Notes under the pieces: generated by a model | What the model saw: only the letters and a program-made list of their open reading frames with translations | Database searches by the model: none | Told to the model about the DNA's origin: nothing | Position numbers and translations under genes: made by a program | Part shown: positions 34,522-44,154 of the stretch, piece after piece | How positions within the stretch are numbered: position 1 is the first letter of the stretch | Layout: each line of letters opens with the position of its first letter | Assembly: GCF_009737085.1 (NCBI RefSeq) | Contig: NZ_WOVL01000002.1 | Span: 124,001 to 188,000, forward strand | Direction: 5' to 3' | DNA: 64,000 nucleotides | Source: Paenibacillus sp. NEAU-GSW1 | GTDB lineage: Bacteria; Bacillota; Bacilli; Paenibacillales; Paenibacillaceae

Positions 34522-35706
34522 TTATTCTATTATCATCCTATCATAGATCATCCTTATTTTTACCAGTTCTTCTATACTTTTTTCGGTAAAATCCAGCGAT
34601 CCAAAGTTCGCAATAAAGACGGTTTCCGTTTTTTTATCGTATAGTGCATACGTCCCTGTAGCCCCGACTGCGCCATAGACGTCTGTCATCGAGCCGAGCA
34701 GAAAGGACAGCTCGCTAAAGTCAAACTTCATCATGCCCATGCCGTAATAGATGCCTTTTTCATAGCGGTGCGAAAAATCGGTCATCTGGCTGTATACTTC
34801 GTCCGACAGCAAAGACCCATTTTCTAAGGCGGTAATGAACGTTAACAGGTCATTCATCGTCGTCACAACGCCGCCGCCCGCCCAGTCCACCGACAATGCT
34901 TTTTTGCCGCTTAAGTCCATGCCATTCGCGTATATCCCAATGATATCGGATGGTTCATCATCGTTATCGAACATGAAATAACTGTCGTTCATGCCCAGCG
35001 GCTCGAATAGGTTTTCGTCCAAAATAGCCGAATACGATTTCCCCTCAATTGCTTCCAACATTAGCCCCAGCAAAATATAGCCCGTGTCCGAATAGTAAAA
35101 TTGCTGTCCCGGCTTGCCGGCAGCCTCCTGGTTTTCTCTAGTAAACGCAAGCAGCTCTTCTGGCGTAAACCGATGATCCGGCTCAGCTGTAATCATCTCC
35201 AGCATCGGCCTGCCCTTTTTGACCGGACCTTCAAAATAGTCGCCAACTCCCGATGTATGGCTTAGCAACTGCCTGATCGTGACCTGATCGGAATAGTCTG
35301 CGCCGTCTATTACAAATAAGCCTTTAAGGATGTCAGCATTCAGCCAGTCGCCGATTTTATCGTCGTAGCTGATTTTCCCTTCGTCGACTAGAATGCCGCA
35401 GACAGCGGCCAACATCGTTTTGCCGATGCTGGCTGAATGATACGGGCTGTCTATGCCGACTGGCTGCTCTGAGTTTTTATGTGCAGTGCCGACTGCAAAC
35501 TGTTCAAGGTTGCCCGTTTTCTTCGAGTAAATGGTTAGTAAAGCGCTCGATAGCGAATCGTTTTCTTCTACGACTTTCGTTAAGTGCTGTTCAATTTTTG
35601 CATGAACGGCTTCTTTCGAAATCGGCCGGTTTATAAAGGCTAAGACACCTAATCCAATGGCAGCGGCAATGATTACGCCAATCAAGATTTTAATTGCTAA
35701 TCGCAT
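34522..35706 (-). CDS. serine hydrolase of the class C beta-lactamase/penicillin-binding type
   Basis: This 394-residue protein has an N-terminal membrane anchor (about residues 4-25) and a beta-lactamase-C/PBP4-type domain. The SxxK motif reads SIGK in YHSASIGKTMLAAVCG, and the second motif reads YSDTGY where YSN is usual. RQLLSHTSGVGDYF near 145 is a typical block. It should work outside the cell on peptides, esters or peptidoglycan stems. The ATG at 35706 has an AAAGGTGG site. Confidence 0.85.
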   Translation of the reverse strand: MRLAIKILIGVIIAAAIGLGVLAFINRPISKEAVHAKIEQHLTKVVEENDSLSSALLTIYSKKTGNLEQFAVGTAHKNSEQPVGIDSPYHSASIGKTMLAAVCGILVDEGKISYDDKIGDWLNADILKGLFVIDGADYSDQVTIRQLLSHTSGVGDYFEGPVKKGRPMLEMITAEPDHRFTPEELLAFTRENQEAAGKPGQQFYYSDTGYILLGLMLEAIEGKSYSAILDENLFEPLGMNDSYFMFDNDDEPSDIIGIYANGMDLSGKKALSVDWAGGGVVTTMNDLLTFITALENGSLLSDEVYSQMTDFSHRYEKGIYYGMGMMKFDFSELSFLLGSMTDVYGAVGATGTYALYDKKTETVFIANFGSLDFTEKSIEELVKIRMIYDRMIIE

Positions 35707-35930
35707 ATGAACCACCTTTCGACTCCTGTATTTACATACCTTAATCTAATCGGCGTTTTATCCTTTTGAAATGCTTTTGCGCTAAGCGGTCGCAATTGAG
35801 GGGTAAGATGACTTTTTCGAGATCCAAATAAAATAAGGCACCCCGGCGGGCGCCTTGCAGATCCAATCGGCTGAAAAGCTTGCACTTTTGCAGAAATCTG
35901 TTGATGGGCACCAGCCTCCCCTGCAAAGAG

Positions 35931-37310
35931 TCAGCGAACCTTGCTTTCCCGCTTTACTTCCTCAACGATCGCTTGAATGCCCTCGTCAATCTGCTCGGGC
36001 TGCGATTGGGAAATGCTGATCCTCAGAAACTTCTCTCGCTCCAAATAATCCGCAAGATAGAACGCTTTACCGGACACGACACTAATATTTCGATCCGCAA
36101 GCCGCTTGATCAGGCGCTCCAAATTGACCGTCGGTTTTAGCTTGAAATGCGAATAGATGCCTGAACGAATATCGGGAACCTCCATTAGCCCCGGCTCGTT
36201 ATACCGTTCCGCCGAATCTCTCAAAGCCCGCATTCTCAACGCGTACAGGCTGCTTATCTTATGCTTATGCCGCTCGTACATGCCGTTCTTGATATACACT
36301 TCGAGCGCAGCCTGGGACAATAGCGAAGTGTCCGGGTAAGCTTTGTATGCATGAAACGTTTCAAGCAGCCGTTCCGGCAATACAATGGCTCCTACCCTGA
36401 GGCCCGGAAATATAATTTTGGAAAAGCTCTTCAAGTAAATGACATGCGAACCCCCATCAAAGGCGTAAATAGGGTCAAATTGCCGTTCAGCGCCCAAGTC
36501 TGCCATATAATCGTCCTCTAAAATGCAGACATCGTGCTTAACCGCCAGTTTAGCGATTGCCCGTCTTTCCTCTAAGCTAAAGGTGGTGCCAAGCGGATTA
36601 TGATATTTGGACATCGTATAGAAAAATTTGATTTCACCGCTTTTGAACCGCTTCTCCAATTCGGTCAGGTCAATGCCTGCCGCCGTACGAGCAATGCCAT
36701 ACACCGGTACGCCCTCCGTTTCCAGAAACCGTAAATACCGGTCATAGCTCGGCTGTTCAACCAATACCGCTTTTTTTCGGTTTGGAAACGGCATTTTCGC
36801 TAATATCTCCAGTGCCTGCTGAGCTCCTGAGGTGATGATAATCCGCTCTGCCTTAGTAAACACTTGATCGCCGGCTAAATGGGAAACAAGCGTATGCCGC
36901 AGAGACTCCAGACCCAACGGATTGCCGTAGGTAAACAGGTCGTACTTATAGATATCAATTGCTTTATTAAGACAATGCTGAAAGTCCATATATGGAAACG
37001 CGTCCAAATCGGGCAATACGGTTCCGAAGTTAATGATTCGGCTATCTCGGTTGTCACGCCAATCCCCCGGCTTCTCGACCACGTAAAAGCCGCTCTGCGG
37101 GACCGAATAAATGACGTGGCGCTTCTCTAATTCCGCGTATGCCCGCGTTACTGTGCTGATACTGCATCCATAGACTTCTGCAGCGCTTCGTACGGAGGGC
37201 AGCTTGCGCCCGGGAGGATATGTCCCCTGCCGAACTTTATGCTCCATATCCGATAAAATTGCAAAATACTTTTTCACGCCGGTCTCCCTCCCGTATGTAT
37301 TATCGCTCAT
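35931..37310 (-). CDS. MocR-type regulator (GntR/aminotransferase)
   Basis: This 459-residue protein is the third MocR regulator: winged helix at about 15-80 (RKLPSVRSAAEVYGCSISTV), then the aminotransferase-like domain with KYHNPLGTT, EDDYMADLG and the lysine in LKSFSKIIFPGLR. It is divergent from an EamA-type exporter, and a perfect 16-bp palindrome lies between them. The pairing suggests control of the export of an amino acid, vitamin or other metabolite. The effector is unknown. Confidence 0.9.
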   Translation of the reverse strand: MSDNTYGRETGVKKYFAILSDMEHKVRQGTYPPGRKLPSVRSAAEVYGCSISTVTRAYAELEKRHVIYSVPQSGFYVVEKPGDWRDNRDSRIINFGTVLPDLDAFPYMDFQHCLNKAIDIYKYDLFTYGNPLGLESLRHTLVSHLAGDQVFTKAERIIITSGAQQALEILAKMPFPNRKKAVLVEQPSYDRYLRFLETEGVPVYGIARTAAGIDLTELEKRFKSGEIKFFYTMSKYHNPLGTTFSLEERRAIAKLAVKHDVCILEDDYMADLGAERQFDPIYAFDGGSHVIYLKSFSKIIFPGLRVGAIVLPERLLETFHAYKAYPDTSLLSQAALEVYIKNGMYERHKHKISSLYALRMRALRDSAERYNEPGLMEVPDIRSGIYSHFKLKPTVNLERLIKRLADRNISVVSGKAFYLADYLEREKFLRISISQSQPEQIDEGIQAIVEEVKRESKVR

Positions 37311-37342
37311 TTTTTACTATTCATAATACACGATATAGCTCT

Positions 37343-37358
37343 ACTGTATCGATACAGT
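37343..37358. promoter_or_regulatory. palindromic operator candidate for the third MocR
   Basis: ACTGTATCGATACAGT is a perfect 16-bp palindrome, 33 bases from the MocR start and 111 bases from the EamA start. Its place in the divergent promoter region makes it a good candidate operator. Confidence 0.6.
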
Positions 37359-37468
37359 TTAAGTAAAATGACATTGTTCCAACCCCGATTTTGCCATATC
37401 CTTTAAATCAGCAACTGGAAATTTCATGAGCGCGTTACCGTTAATTTAGAAAGGATGCTGCACCTACC

Positions 37469-38398
37469 ATGAATAGCAACGAATCGAAACTTCCTTATTT
37501 CTTAGCCGTGCTTAATGCGATCATTCTCGGATTGTCATTTTTGTTTGTCAAAATAGCGCTCGAATACACCGGACCGCTCGACACGCTAACTTACCGTTTT
37601 GCCGCTTCGTTTCTGGTCATGTCCGTTCCTGTGGCGTTGGGCTGGGTTAGGCTGACGTACCGCGGCAAGCCTTTATACAAATTGCTGTTGCTGTCGCTCA
37701 TGTACCCGCTTAGCTTCTTCACGCTTCAAGCATTCGGACTGCAGCACGCCACTTCTGCCGAGGGAGGCATTCTGTACGCGTTCACTCCGGTCGTCACGAT
37801 GATCGTCGCCTCTCTATTTCTGAAGGAAGGGACTACCGCCTTGCAGAAGCTATCGATCTTCCTGTCGGTGTTCGGCGTCGTGTTCATCTTCATGATGAAG
37901 GGCAGCGGCATAGACCTGTCAAACATGACGGGGATCTTCTTGCTCTTGTTGACATGCTTCGCTTTTGCCGGATATACCGTTATGGCGCGATCGCTGTCAA
38001 AGCAGTTCAGCCCGGCGGAAATCACTTATCTCATGCTCGGAATCGGATTCATTGTTTTTCTGGCTGTTTCGTTCGCGAGTCATGCGTCCGCCGGAACGCT
38101 TCCGCACTTTCTCACACCGCTCTCCAGCGGAACCTTTATTCTATCCGTCCTTTATTTAGGCGTCATATCTTCGCTGCTCACAGCGTTAACTGCAAACTAC
38201 ATCCTGTCCAAAATAGAAGCGTCGAGAATGAGCGTGTTCGCCAATCTCGCTACAATCGTCTCTATGGCAGCCGGAGCTCTATTTCTCGGGGAAGAAGTGA
38301 CGGTGTATCACCTGATCGGCTCGATGCTCATTATCGCCGGGGTAATTGGCACGAACCGATTGGGGAGAAAAAAAGCGGTGGAGAACGTTTACCGTTAA
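37469..38398 (+). CDS. EamA (drug/metabolite transporter) family exporter
   Basis: This 309-residue membrane protein has ten predicted hydrophobic segments forming two EamA repeats; family blocks are AIILGLSFLFVKIALEYTGP, ATSAEGGILYAFTPVV and the end block GEEVTVYHLIGSMLIIAGVI. DMT-superfamily exporters release amino acids, nucleotides or other metabolites. The divergent MocR regulator is the likely controller. A terminator follows at 38433-38465. Confidence 0.9.
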   Translation: MNSNESKLPYFLAVLNAIILGLSFLFVKIALEYTGPLDTLTYRFAASFLVMSVPVALGWVRLTYRGKPLYKLLLLSLMYPLSFFTLQAFGLQHATSAEGGILYAFTPVVTMIVASLFLKEGTTALQKLSIFLSVFGVVFIFMMKGSGIDLSNMTGIFLLLLTCFAFAGYTVMARSLSKQFSPAEITYLMLGIGFIVFLAVSFASHASAGTLPHFLTPLSSGTFILSVLYLGVISSLLTALTANYILSKIEASRMSVFANLATIVSMAAGALFLGEEVTVYHLIGSMLIIAGVIGTNRLGRKKAVENVYR

Positions 38399-38432
38399 GG
38401 CGGCTTTTATGAGGTGTGAACATGTGCATAAA

Positions 38433-38465
38433 AAAGAGCAGCTGAGCGATAGGCTCAGCTGCTCC
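38433..38465. terminator. terminator between EamA and PhnB-like genes
   Basis: The stem AGAGCAGCTGAGC/GCTCAGCTGCTC with a short loop lies between convergent stop codons (38398 and 38481). The A-run at its left edge makes a T-run for the leftward transcript; it probably serves both. Confidence 0.75.
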
Positions 38466-38480
38466 GTGGAGCGGACCAAT

Positions 38481-38885
38481 TTACTGTTCCACGATTTGCC
38501 AATTAACTCCGAATTTATCTTCAATCTCACCATAGTAAGCGCCCCAAGGCTGCAGCTCGAACGGATACTTTACGGTTCCGTCAGCAGCAAGCTGTTCGAA
38601 GGCTCGGCGGGCTTCCGCTTCATCTCCATACGTGAGCGCAAGCGAAATGAATCGTCCTCTCTGAAAAGGCTCCATCGCATCGGAGAAAAACAATAGGTTC
38701 CCGCCAGCGACGGACAGTACCATATGCATCACTTTATCCTTGACGGCTTCCGGTGTCCCGGGTGTTTGCCCGTAAGTCATGGCGGAAAGGATTTCCCCTC
38801 CCAATGCTTGCGCGTAAAACGCAGCTTGCGCTCTCGCATCCTCCGAATGAATATAAGCGTTAAGTTGTGCTGTCATGTTCAACAT
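38481..38885 (-). CDS. PhnB-like VOC family protein
   Basis: This 134-residue protein has the PhnB/3-demethylubiquinone-methyltransferase-like VOC pattern: LNAYIHSEDARAQAAFYAQAL, GGEILSAMTYGQTP, LLFFSDAMEP and the C-terminal WGAYYGEIEDKFGVNWQIV. The function of these proteins is unknown. They are often found next to ECF sigma factors with YCII genes, as here. Confidence 0.88.
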   Translation of the reverse strand: MLNMTAQLNAYIHSEDARAQAAFYAQALGGEILSAMTYGQTPGTPEAVKDKVMHMVLSVAGGNLLFFSDAMEPFQRGRFISLALTYGDEAEARRAFEQLAADGTVKYPFELQPWGAYYGEIEDKFGVNWQIVEQ

Positions 38886-38973
38886 CCTTCCTTAATCGTT
38901 ATTTGTCTTTCTATTAAGGCGACGAACGGCAGACAGCAAAATCGACAGCTCCGAAAAAAAACGAAAAAACTTT

Positions 38974-39315
38974 TTATAGCGTGCTGGACGCTTGTCCTAC
39001 TAGTCTGGACAGCATTTCGCTATCTGCTTGCTGACCATTGCGGAACTTGATCGTCTTCCGTTCCGGAGGGCCGTCGAACAACCCTTCGGGCAATTCCAGC
39101 TCAGCTGCATTAAAGATCGTAAAGCTGACCGCATCCTTCGAAGTCGAGATCACTGCTGCATACTTTTTATTTTTCAGAAAGTGGGGCTTGTTATACTGAA
39201 TGCGTTCCTGCACGTCAGGAATCGCGTGATGCACAACTTGACGCAGCACTTGGCACAGCTGGGCTTGCCACGGCTCTTTAACCTTCTCGATAAATGCAAT
39301 AACCTCTTCGCTCAT
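38974..39315 (-). CDS. DUF1801 (YdhG/Fra-like) family protein
   Basis: This 113-residue protein matches the DUF1801 pattern: VKEPWQAQLCQVLRQVVHHA, IPDVQERIQYNKPHFLKNKK and YAAVISTSKDAVSFTIF. The fold is related to frataxin-like YdhG proteins; function is unknown. It is 27 bases downstream of the sigma factor gene and probably on the same transcript. Confidence 0.85.
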   Translation of the reverse strand: MSEEVIAFIEKVKEPWQAQLCQVLRQVVHHAIPDVQERIQYNKPHFLKNKKYAAVISTSKDAVSFTIFNAAELELPEGLFDGPPERKTIKFRNGQQADSEMLSRLVGQASSTL

Positions 39316-39342
39316 TTGAAATTCCCCTCTCGTATTGTTGTA

Positions 39343-40599
39343 CTATTCGGCCATGCACTCGGAAGCGCGCCTTAAGAGCAGATCGCGCTCCTTCTCATTA
39401 CGGGCCAGCGCTGCAGCGCGCTTAAACTCTTCACCCGCTTCTTTCTTGCAGCCCAGCTTCATGAGGAAGTCCCCTCGCACACTAGGCAAAAGATGATAGT
39501 TTTTCATGGACGGCTCTTGCACCAGCGAATCAATGACTTCTAAGCCGACTTCCGGGCCGAACGCCATCGACAGCGCGACAGCGCGGTTCAGCTCAACGAC
39601 GGGTGACGGCACCGTTTGGGAAAGGGCGTCGTAGAGCGCGGCAATGCGAATCCAGTCCGTCTCTGAAGCCGTTCGTGCACGGGCGTGGCAGGCCGCGATT
39701 GAAGCTTGTATCAGGTAGGGGCCAAATGCTCTGCCGAGACGCTCCGCCCGTTCGATCGCAGCCAGACCCCGGCGGATGAGCAGATGATCCCATTGCGCAC
39801 GGTTCTGATCCATAAGCAAAATTGGCTCTCCTGCCGCGCTCACCCGCGCCCTGAATCGGGACGACTGAATTTCCATCAGCGCCACAAGACCATGCACTTC
39901 CGGCTCTGCGGGAGAAATCTGTGCCAGTATCCGACCAAGCCGCAGCGCTTCACTGCAAAGCATCGGCCTAATCCAGCTTGCGCCTGAAGAAGCGGCATAC
40001 CCTTCGTTGAACATGAGGTAGATGACCTCAAGCACAGACGACAATCGCGCCGCAAGCTCTGCTTTGGGGGGCAATTCGAAAGGAACGCGCGCAGCGGCAA
40101 GCGTCCGTTTTGCCCTCACGATCCGCTGAGCAACCGTCGGCTCCGGAATGAGGTACGCGCTTGCGATTTCTTCCGTGGTCAGTCCCCCAAGCAGCCGAAG
40201 CGTAAGCGCCACTCGCGCCTCAGCGGAAAGGATCGGATGGCAGGTCGTAAAAATAAGGCGGAGCAGATCGTCGCCTACGGGGTCATCGAGCGCTTCATCC
40301 CAATCCGGCTCATGCTGCCAGTCGATCTCCCACCCTAGCTCCTCGTATTTGCGCTCGCGCAGCTTGTTCCTGCGCAAGTGATCGATAGCTCTGCGTTTCG
40401 CTGTCGTCATCAGCCACGCCCCCGGATTGTCGGGTATGCCTGTCTCTGGCCACTTCTCAAGCGCGACGATAAGCGCTTCTTGAGCCATATCCTCGGCAAG
40501 CCCGACATCACGTACCATTCGGGCCAGGCCGGCAATAATTTTGGACGACTCGATTCTCCAAATCCCATTGATCGTGCGGTGTACAGTCGAATCCTTCAC
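39343..40599 (-). CDS. ECF-type RNA polymerase sigma factor with C-terminal extension (DUF6596 type)
   Basis: This 418-residue protein has sigma region 2 (LARMVRDVGLAEDMAQEALIVALEKW and PGAWLMTTAKRRAIDHLRR) and region 4 (LRLLGGLTTEEIASAYLIPEPTVAQR), followed by a helical extension of about 230 residues. This is the long ECF group (YlaC/SigJ-like relatives) whose genes lie next to YCII-domain genes, as here with a 4-base overlap. No anti-sigma gene is visible, so the extension or the YCII protein may regulate it. Confidence 0.9.
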   Translation of the reverse strand: MKDSTVHRTINGIWRIESSKIIAGLARMVRDVGLAEDMAQEALIVALEKWPETGIPDNPGAWLMTTAKRRAIDHLRRNKLRERKYEELGWEIDWQHEPDWDEALDDPVGDDLLRLIFTTCHPILSAEARVALTLRLLGGLTTEEIASAYLIPEPTVAQRIVRAKRTLAAARVPFELPPKAELAARLSSVLEVIYLMFNEGYAASSGASWIRPMLCSEALRLGRILAQISPAEPEVHGLVALMEIQSSRFRARVSAAGEPILLMDQNRAQWDHLLIRRGLAAIERAERLGRAFGPYLIQASIAACHARARTASETDWIRIAALYDALSQTVPSPVVELNRAVALSMAFGPEVGLEVIDSLVQEPSMKNYHLLPSVRGDFLMKLGCKKEAGEEFKRAAALARNEKERDLLLRRASECMAE

Positions 40600-41030
40600 G
40601 CTCTCGGCTTCCTTGTGACCGTCTCCCGCATTTCAATTTCCTTAGCTAATGCAACCGGATCCTGAGTCAGCTCCGGCGCCTCGAAAACTTGGCGCAGCTC
40701 GATCTCTCCTTGTCCGTAGCCATGAGGATCCGGCATCCGCATCGCCCACTCGACCGCCTCTTCTCTCGACTTCACTTCAATTAACGTGAAGCCCGCGATT
40801 ATTTCCTTCGCTTCCGTGAAAGGTCCATCGATCACCTTCGGCTTTCCGCCCGGCTCGGGATAAGAAATCCGAATCGCGCTTGAGCTTGCGTGAAGTCCTT
40901 CGGCAGCGACCAGCACGCCGGCCCTCGCCAGCTCCTCGTTATACCTTGCCATGGCGTCGAACAGCTCCGGGCTCGGCAAGACACCGGCCTCGGAATCTTG
41001 TGTTGCTTTGACGATCATCATAAATCGCAT
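40596..41030 (-). CDS. YCII-related domain protein
   Basis: This 144-residue protein starts MRFMMIVKATQDSEAG and has the typical VIDGPFTEAKEIIAGFTLIEV block and EEAVEWAMRMPDPHG. YCII proteins have a ferredoxin-like fold with a conserved His/Asp pair and unknown activity. Overlap of its stop with the sigma factor start by 4 bases shows an operon: YCII, ECF sigma, DUF1801, and likely the PhnB-like gene. Confidence 0.9.
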   Translation of the reverse strand: MRFMMIVKATQDSEAGVLPSPELFDAMARYNEELARAGVLVAAEGLHASSSAIRISYPEPGGKPKVIDGPFTEAKEIIAGFTLIEVKSREEAVEWAMRMPDPHGYGQGEIELRQVFEAPELTQDPVALAKEIEMRETVTRKPRA

Positions 41031-41160
41031 TGCGAATCTCCTCCTTGGTTGAAGTTAGCCTCTATATGCACAACGAACGAAGAACAACAAAATCGACAGG
41101 ACTGAAAAAAATTTTCTAATCTATTTTTCTACAATGTTCCAGCGATTTCCTTTGCCGATA

Positions 41161-41203
41161 AACAAAGCCGGAGTTCCTCATGCTCGAGAACTCCGGCTTT
41201 GTT
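41161..41203 (-). terminator. terminator of the LRR/propeller gene
   Basis: The arms AACAAAGCCGGAGTTC and GAACTCCGGCTTTGTT form a long perfect stem six bases after the stop codon of the leftward gene. No long T-run is present. Confidence 0.85.
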
Positions 41204-41209
41204 GCCCAT

Positions 41210-43660
41210 CTATTTCGACTTTGTCTTAAACTCGGCGATATAAATTTGGTCCGTATAGCTGCCCGTTGCGTACAACTTGCCGTTAAATAATTGTACCGAT
41301 AATAGAATCACGCTGTCAGGCACTTCTTCTCTTGACCATTTGTCTCCGTTCTTGGACAAGTATACCGATCCGTTATTGCCGACCGCTACGAATGTGTTAT
41401 TGAAATAACGAACGCCGTACAGCCTCGGAAACAGCCCGTTATCATCTTCAGGAAACGTATACTCGAGGTTTTTTCTCGCCCATTTCGTTCCGTCTGTCGA
41501 TTTGAATATCGTGTATTCTCGATCCGAATTATTGTATTGTGCCGCTGTTATAATGAACACTCCATTGCCCCAGACGACATCAGGTAAGCTGTAACTGAAA
41601 TCGCCGTTTGCGCTTTTGAGCTTGCTGCCTGTCTTCCACGCAGTTCCATTATCGGATACTAATGTTACGCCATACTCGCCGACTGCGACAAACTTTTTGC
41701 CGCTCCAGGCAATCGAATTAATGTCGGACTCTATGCCCGTCTTCTGTTTTTTCCATGTCTTCAAATCCTTTGAGCTCATAATGAGCCCGTTAGAGCCCGT
41801 TACATAGTAAATTCCGTTCGCCTTAATAATTCGGAATAGCGACTCCTTGGTTGGCGAAGCCGTTGATGTATTCCACTTAACTCCATCCTTGGACGTCATC
41901 ATCAGACCTTGCGCCCCGACGGCAAAAAACTGGCTGCCTGTCCATATGACGTCGTAAAGCGGAAACTTTCCTAGCTCATAGCTGGATTGATGCTCTCCCT
42001 TCGCATTGATCGACCATACGCCGCGAGACGCAAGCTTCTCGAATGCTGGATAGAAGTAATCCACATCCCCGCCGACGGAAACCAATTTGCCATTGCCGAC
42101 CGTTGAATTGATTAGATGAGGAGGCTTTAACGCCACTTTCTTAATTTGCTTCCATTTGACGCCGTCTGTCGAAATAAAGATGCCGATGTCGGTATAAGTG
42201 ACATACTGTTTCCCGTCATGAACGGTATTGAGATGATAGTAAGCTCCGTATGTCCCGTAATGCTCAGTCGTCAGAGGACCGAGGCCGGTTATATCTTTCC
42301 ATGTCTTTCCGTCTTTTGATGTCTTAAACACGACTATCGTCTCTTTTTTATTATCTGCATACTTGAAGCCTTCGATGAAGAAACGATCCTTTACCCAGAT
42401 AACTCGATCCCAAAAAATACCATCGGAAGCTACTGACGTCCATTTCGCTCCATCTTTAGATGTAAGCAAAGTAGAGTCTCCAATCGCCACAAAGCTGCCG
42501 CCGGCAAAATGAATATCCCACATTCCGTTATCGTCTTTAACAGGAACCGTAACCCGCTTCCAGGTCAGGCCATCCTTGGACACAACGAATGCAGTTCCTT
42601 TATAGCCTAGTGCTACAAAGGTTCCGTTACCCCAAGCGATACCTTTAAGATCTGTCTTTATATTGGACGTACGTTCCGTCCACTTCACTCCATCTTCGGA
42701 AGTAACAATGTAACCAGCAGTATTATGGCCGCCAACTGCCACGAACCGGGTACCGTTGAATGCGATATCAGATAAACCGGTAGAATGTTTAATTTTTTCC
42801 GTGTTCTCTGTCCAGTTGAGACCATCCTTAGAGATCCATACTTTAGTCTCCTGATTATCCCTATAACCGAGGCCGACGAATTTCCCTTTCCCCCACGCAA
42901 CAACGTTCATGCGAATATTACCGAATTTCGGATTTTTCGTCCAGTTGATTCCGTTTTTCGAGGTATAACCTTGCGTTGAGACATAGATTTTATTGCCATA
43001 AGCGTATTCGCTGGAATGATAATCCGCATCTTTCAGCTCCGGATAAAGTTTCGTCCATTTCAGAGACGTTTCTTCTTCGGCTTTCGGCGGAGTCGAGGGC
43101 TGTTCCGTAGTCGTATCCTCGATTTTTATATCGATTTGTGCGCCTTTTTGCTGCAGGGAAAGCAATGTATTTTTATTAGCGGTATTCTTGCTGATCGGAT
43201 TGCTTGCCAAATACAGCTCCATTAAGTTTAAGCTGGACAATGGGGAGATATCCGAAATTTGATTTCCCGACAAATCCAGATGCATCAATTTATAAAGAGC
43301 GGATAAAGGTTGAATATTTTGAATGCGGTTATTTTTCAAACTTACGTAGACGAGCTCGGACAGTGAAGAAAGCGGCGCTAAATCGGATACACTAGCGTTG
43401 TTAATCGAAAGCTGGCTCAGATTCAGCGCTTTCTCTAATCCATTTAACGACGTTACCGTTCCTTCTTTCACCTCAAGAGCATACAACAGATCTAAGTCGG
43501 TTAACGAAATACTACCCGAGATCCCAAGCTGCTGTCGAACAGCTTGCTCAATAGCGGGATCTTCGAACACGACTTCTTCTGCTTCAACAAACTGTAATGA
43601 GAAAAATGGGGTTACAAGAATAAGAGTAAGAAACAGGACAAAGCTACGAAATATCCGCAT
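41210..43660 (-). CDS. secreted internalin-type LRR protein with tryptophan-motif beta-propeller repeats
   Basis: This 816-residue protein has a signal peptide (residues 1-28, ending in VEAEE). Next comes an internalin-like leucine-rich repeat block (about 50-170: LVYVSLKNNRIQNIQPLSAL, HLDLSGNQISDISPLSSL). The remaining 600 residues hold about twelve copies of a DGxxW motif, each followed by a strand like GNGTFVALG, the pattern of BNR/propeller-like repeats. No sorting signal or membrane anchor is present at the C-terminus. It is probably a secreted or wall-trapped binding protein. The ligand is unknown. An AAAGGAG site precedes the start and a terminator follows. Confidence 0.85.
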   Translation of the reverse strand: MRIFRSFVLFLTLILVTPFFSLQFVEAEEVVFEDPAIEQAVRQQLGISGSISLTDLDLLYALEVKEGTVTSLNGLEKALNLSQLSINNASVSDLAPLSSLSELVYVSLKNNRIQNIQPLSALYKLMHLDLSGNQISDISPLSSLNLMELYLASNPISKNTANKNTLLSLQQKGAQIDIKIEDTTTEQPSTPPKAEEETSLKWTKLYPELKDADYHSSEYAYGNKIYVSTQGYTSKNGINWTKNPKFGNIRMNVVAWGKGKFVGLGYRDNQETKVWISKDGLNWTENTEKIKHSTGLSDIAFNGTRFVAVGGHNTAGYIVTSEDGVKWTERTSNIKTDLKGIAWGNGTFVALGYKGTAFVVSKDGLTWKRVTVPVKDDNGMWDIHFAGGSFVAIGDSTLLTSKDGAKWTSVASDGIFWDRVIWVKDRFFIEGFKYADNKKETIVVFKTSKDGKTWKDITGLGPLTTEHYGTYGAYYHLNTVHDGKQYVTYTDIGIFISTDGVKWKQIKKVALKPPHLINSTVGNGKLVSVGGDVDYFYPAFEKLASRGVWSINAKGEHQSSYELGKFPLYDVIWTGSQFFAVGAQGLMMTSKDGVKWNTSTASPTKESLFRIIKANGIYYVTGSNGLIMSSKDLKTWKKQKTGIESDINSIAWSGKKFVAVGEYGVTLVSDNGTAWKTGSKLKSANGDFSYSLPDVVWGNGVFIITAAQYNNSDREYTIFKSTDGTKWARKNLEYTFPEDDNGLFPRLYGVRYFNNTFVAVGNNGSVYLSKNGDKWSREEVPDSVILLSVQLFNGKLYATGSYTDQIYIAEFKTKSK

Positions 43661-43777
43661 AACGTGGTCTAACTCCTTTGCTATTAACGGTCATTTAAGA
43701 GTCTTCTATTTTTTAGCAGACAAGCTTTTTCTATATATTAACATTATCTTTTATTTTAATCGACAGTTTTTGACACA

Positions 43778-43818
43778 AATGGGCCGTGTCTAAGTTATTA
43801 GCTTAGACACGGCCCATT
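43778..43818 (-). terminator. terminator of the DUF2892 gene
   Basis: A near-perfect stem (AATGGGCCGTGTCTAAG with its complement) and a short loop lies 22 bases behind the stop of the 43840-44043 gene. Confidence 0.82.
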
Positions 43819-43839
43819 CTTACCGCTTCCCCGATATAT

Positions 43840-44043
43840 CTAGCGTTTAGAAATCTCGCACGTATTTCTCCCTAGCAGCTTATTAATGAAACAAAATTGC
43901 GTGATCGCTGTCATCAACGGAATAACCGCGATGACGCCTAACAGCTTCCAATAGCCGTCAAGGAAGTAAAACAACGATAGCAATCCGATTCCTAGCACCC
44001 ATCGCATAGCCCGATCAGCGCCGCCGACATTTTTCATGGCCAA
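43840..44043 (-). CDS. DUF2892 (YgaP-type) small membrane protein
   Basis: This 67-residue protein begins MKNVGGADRAMRWVLGIGLL after two residues and has two membrane segments and the closing CFINKLLGRNTCEI. This is the DUF2892 pattern, known from the membrane tail of YgaP rhodanese; the two cysteines (in QFCF and NTCE) are conserved in the family. Its role is unknown, possibly sulfur-related. Confidence 0.88.
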   Translation of the reverse strand: MAMKNVGGADRAMRWVLGIGLLSLFYFLDGYWKLLGVIAVIPLMTAITQFCFINKLLGRNTCEISKR

Positions 44044-44154
44044 TATCCTCCGCTCATTTTATATTCCATCCATTAGCTAGAATCACTAACTCTGGCTTTA
44101 GAATAGCGGAGCGAAGCTGCTAAGTTCAGTGACTAAGTCACACGCCATTTATTT

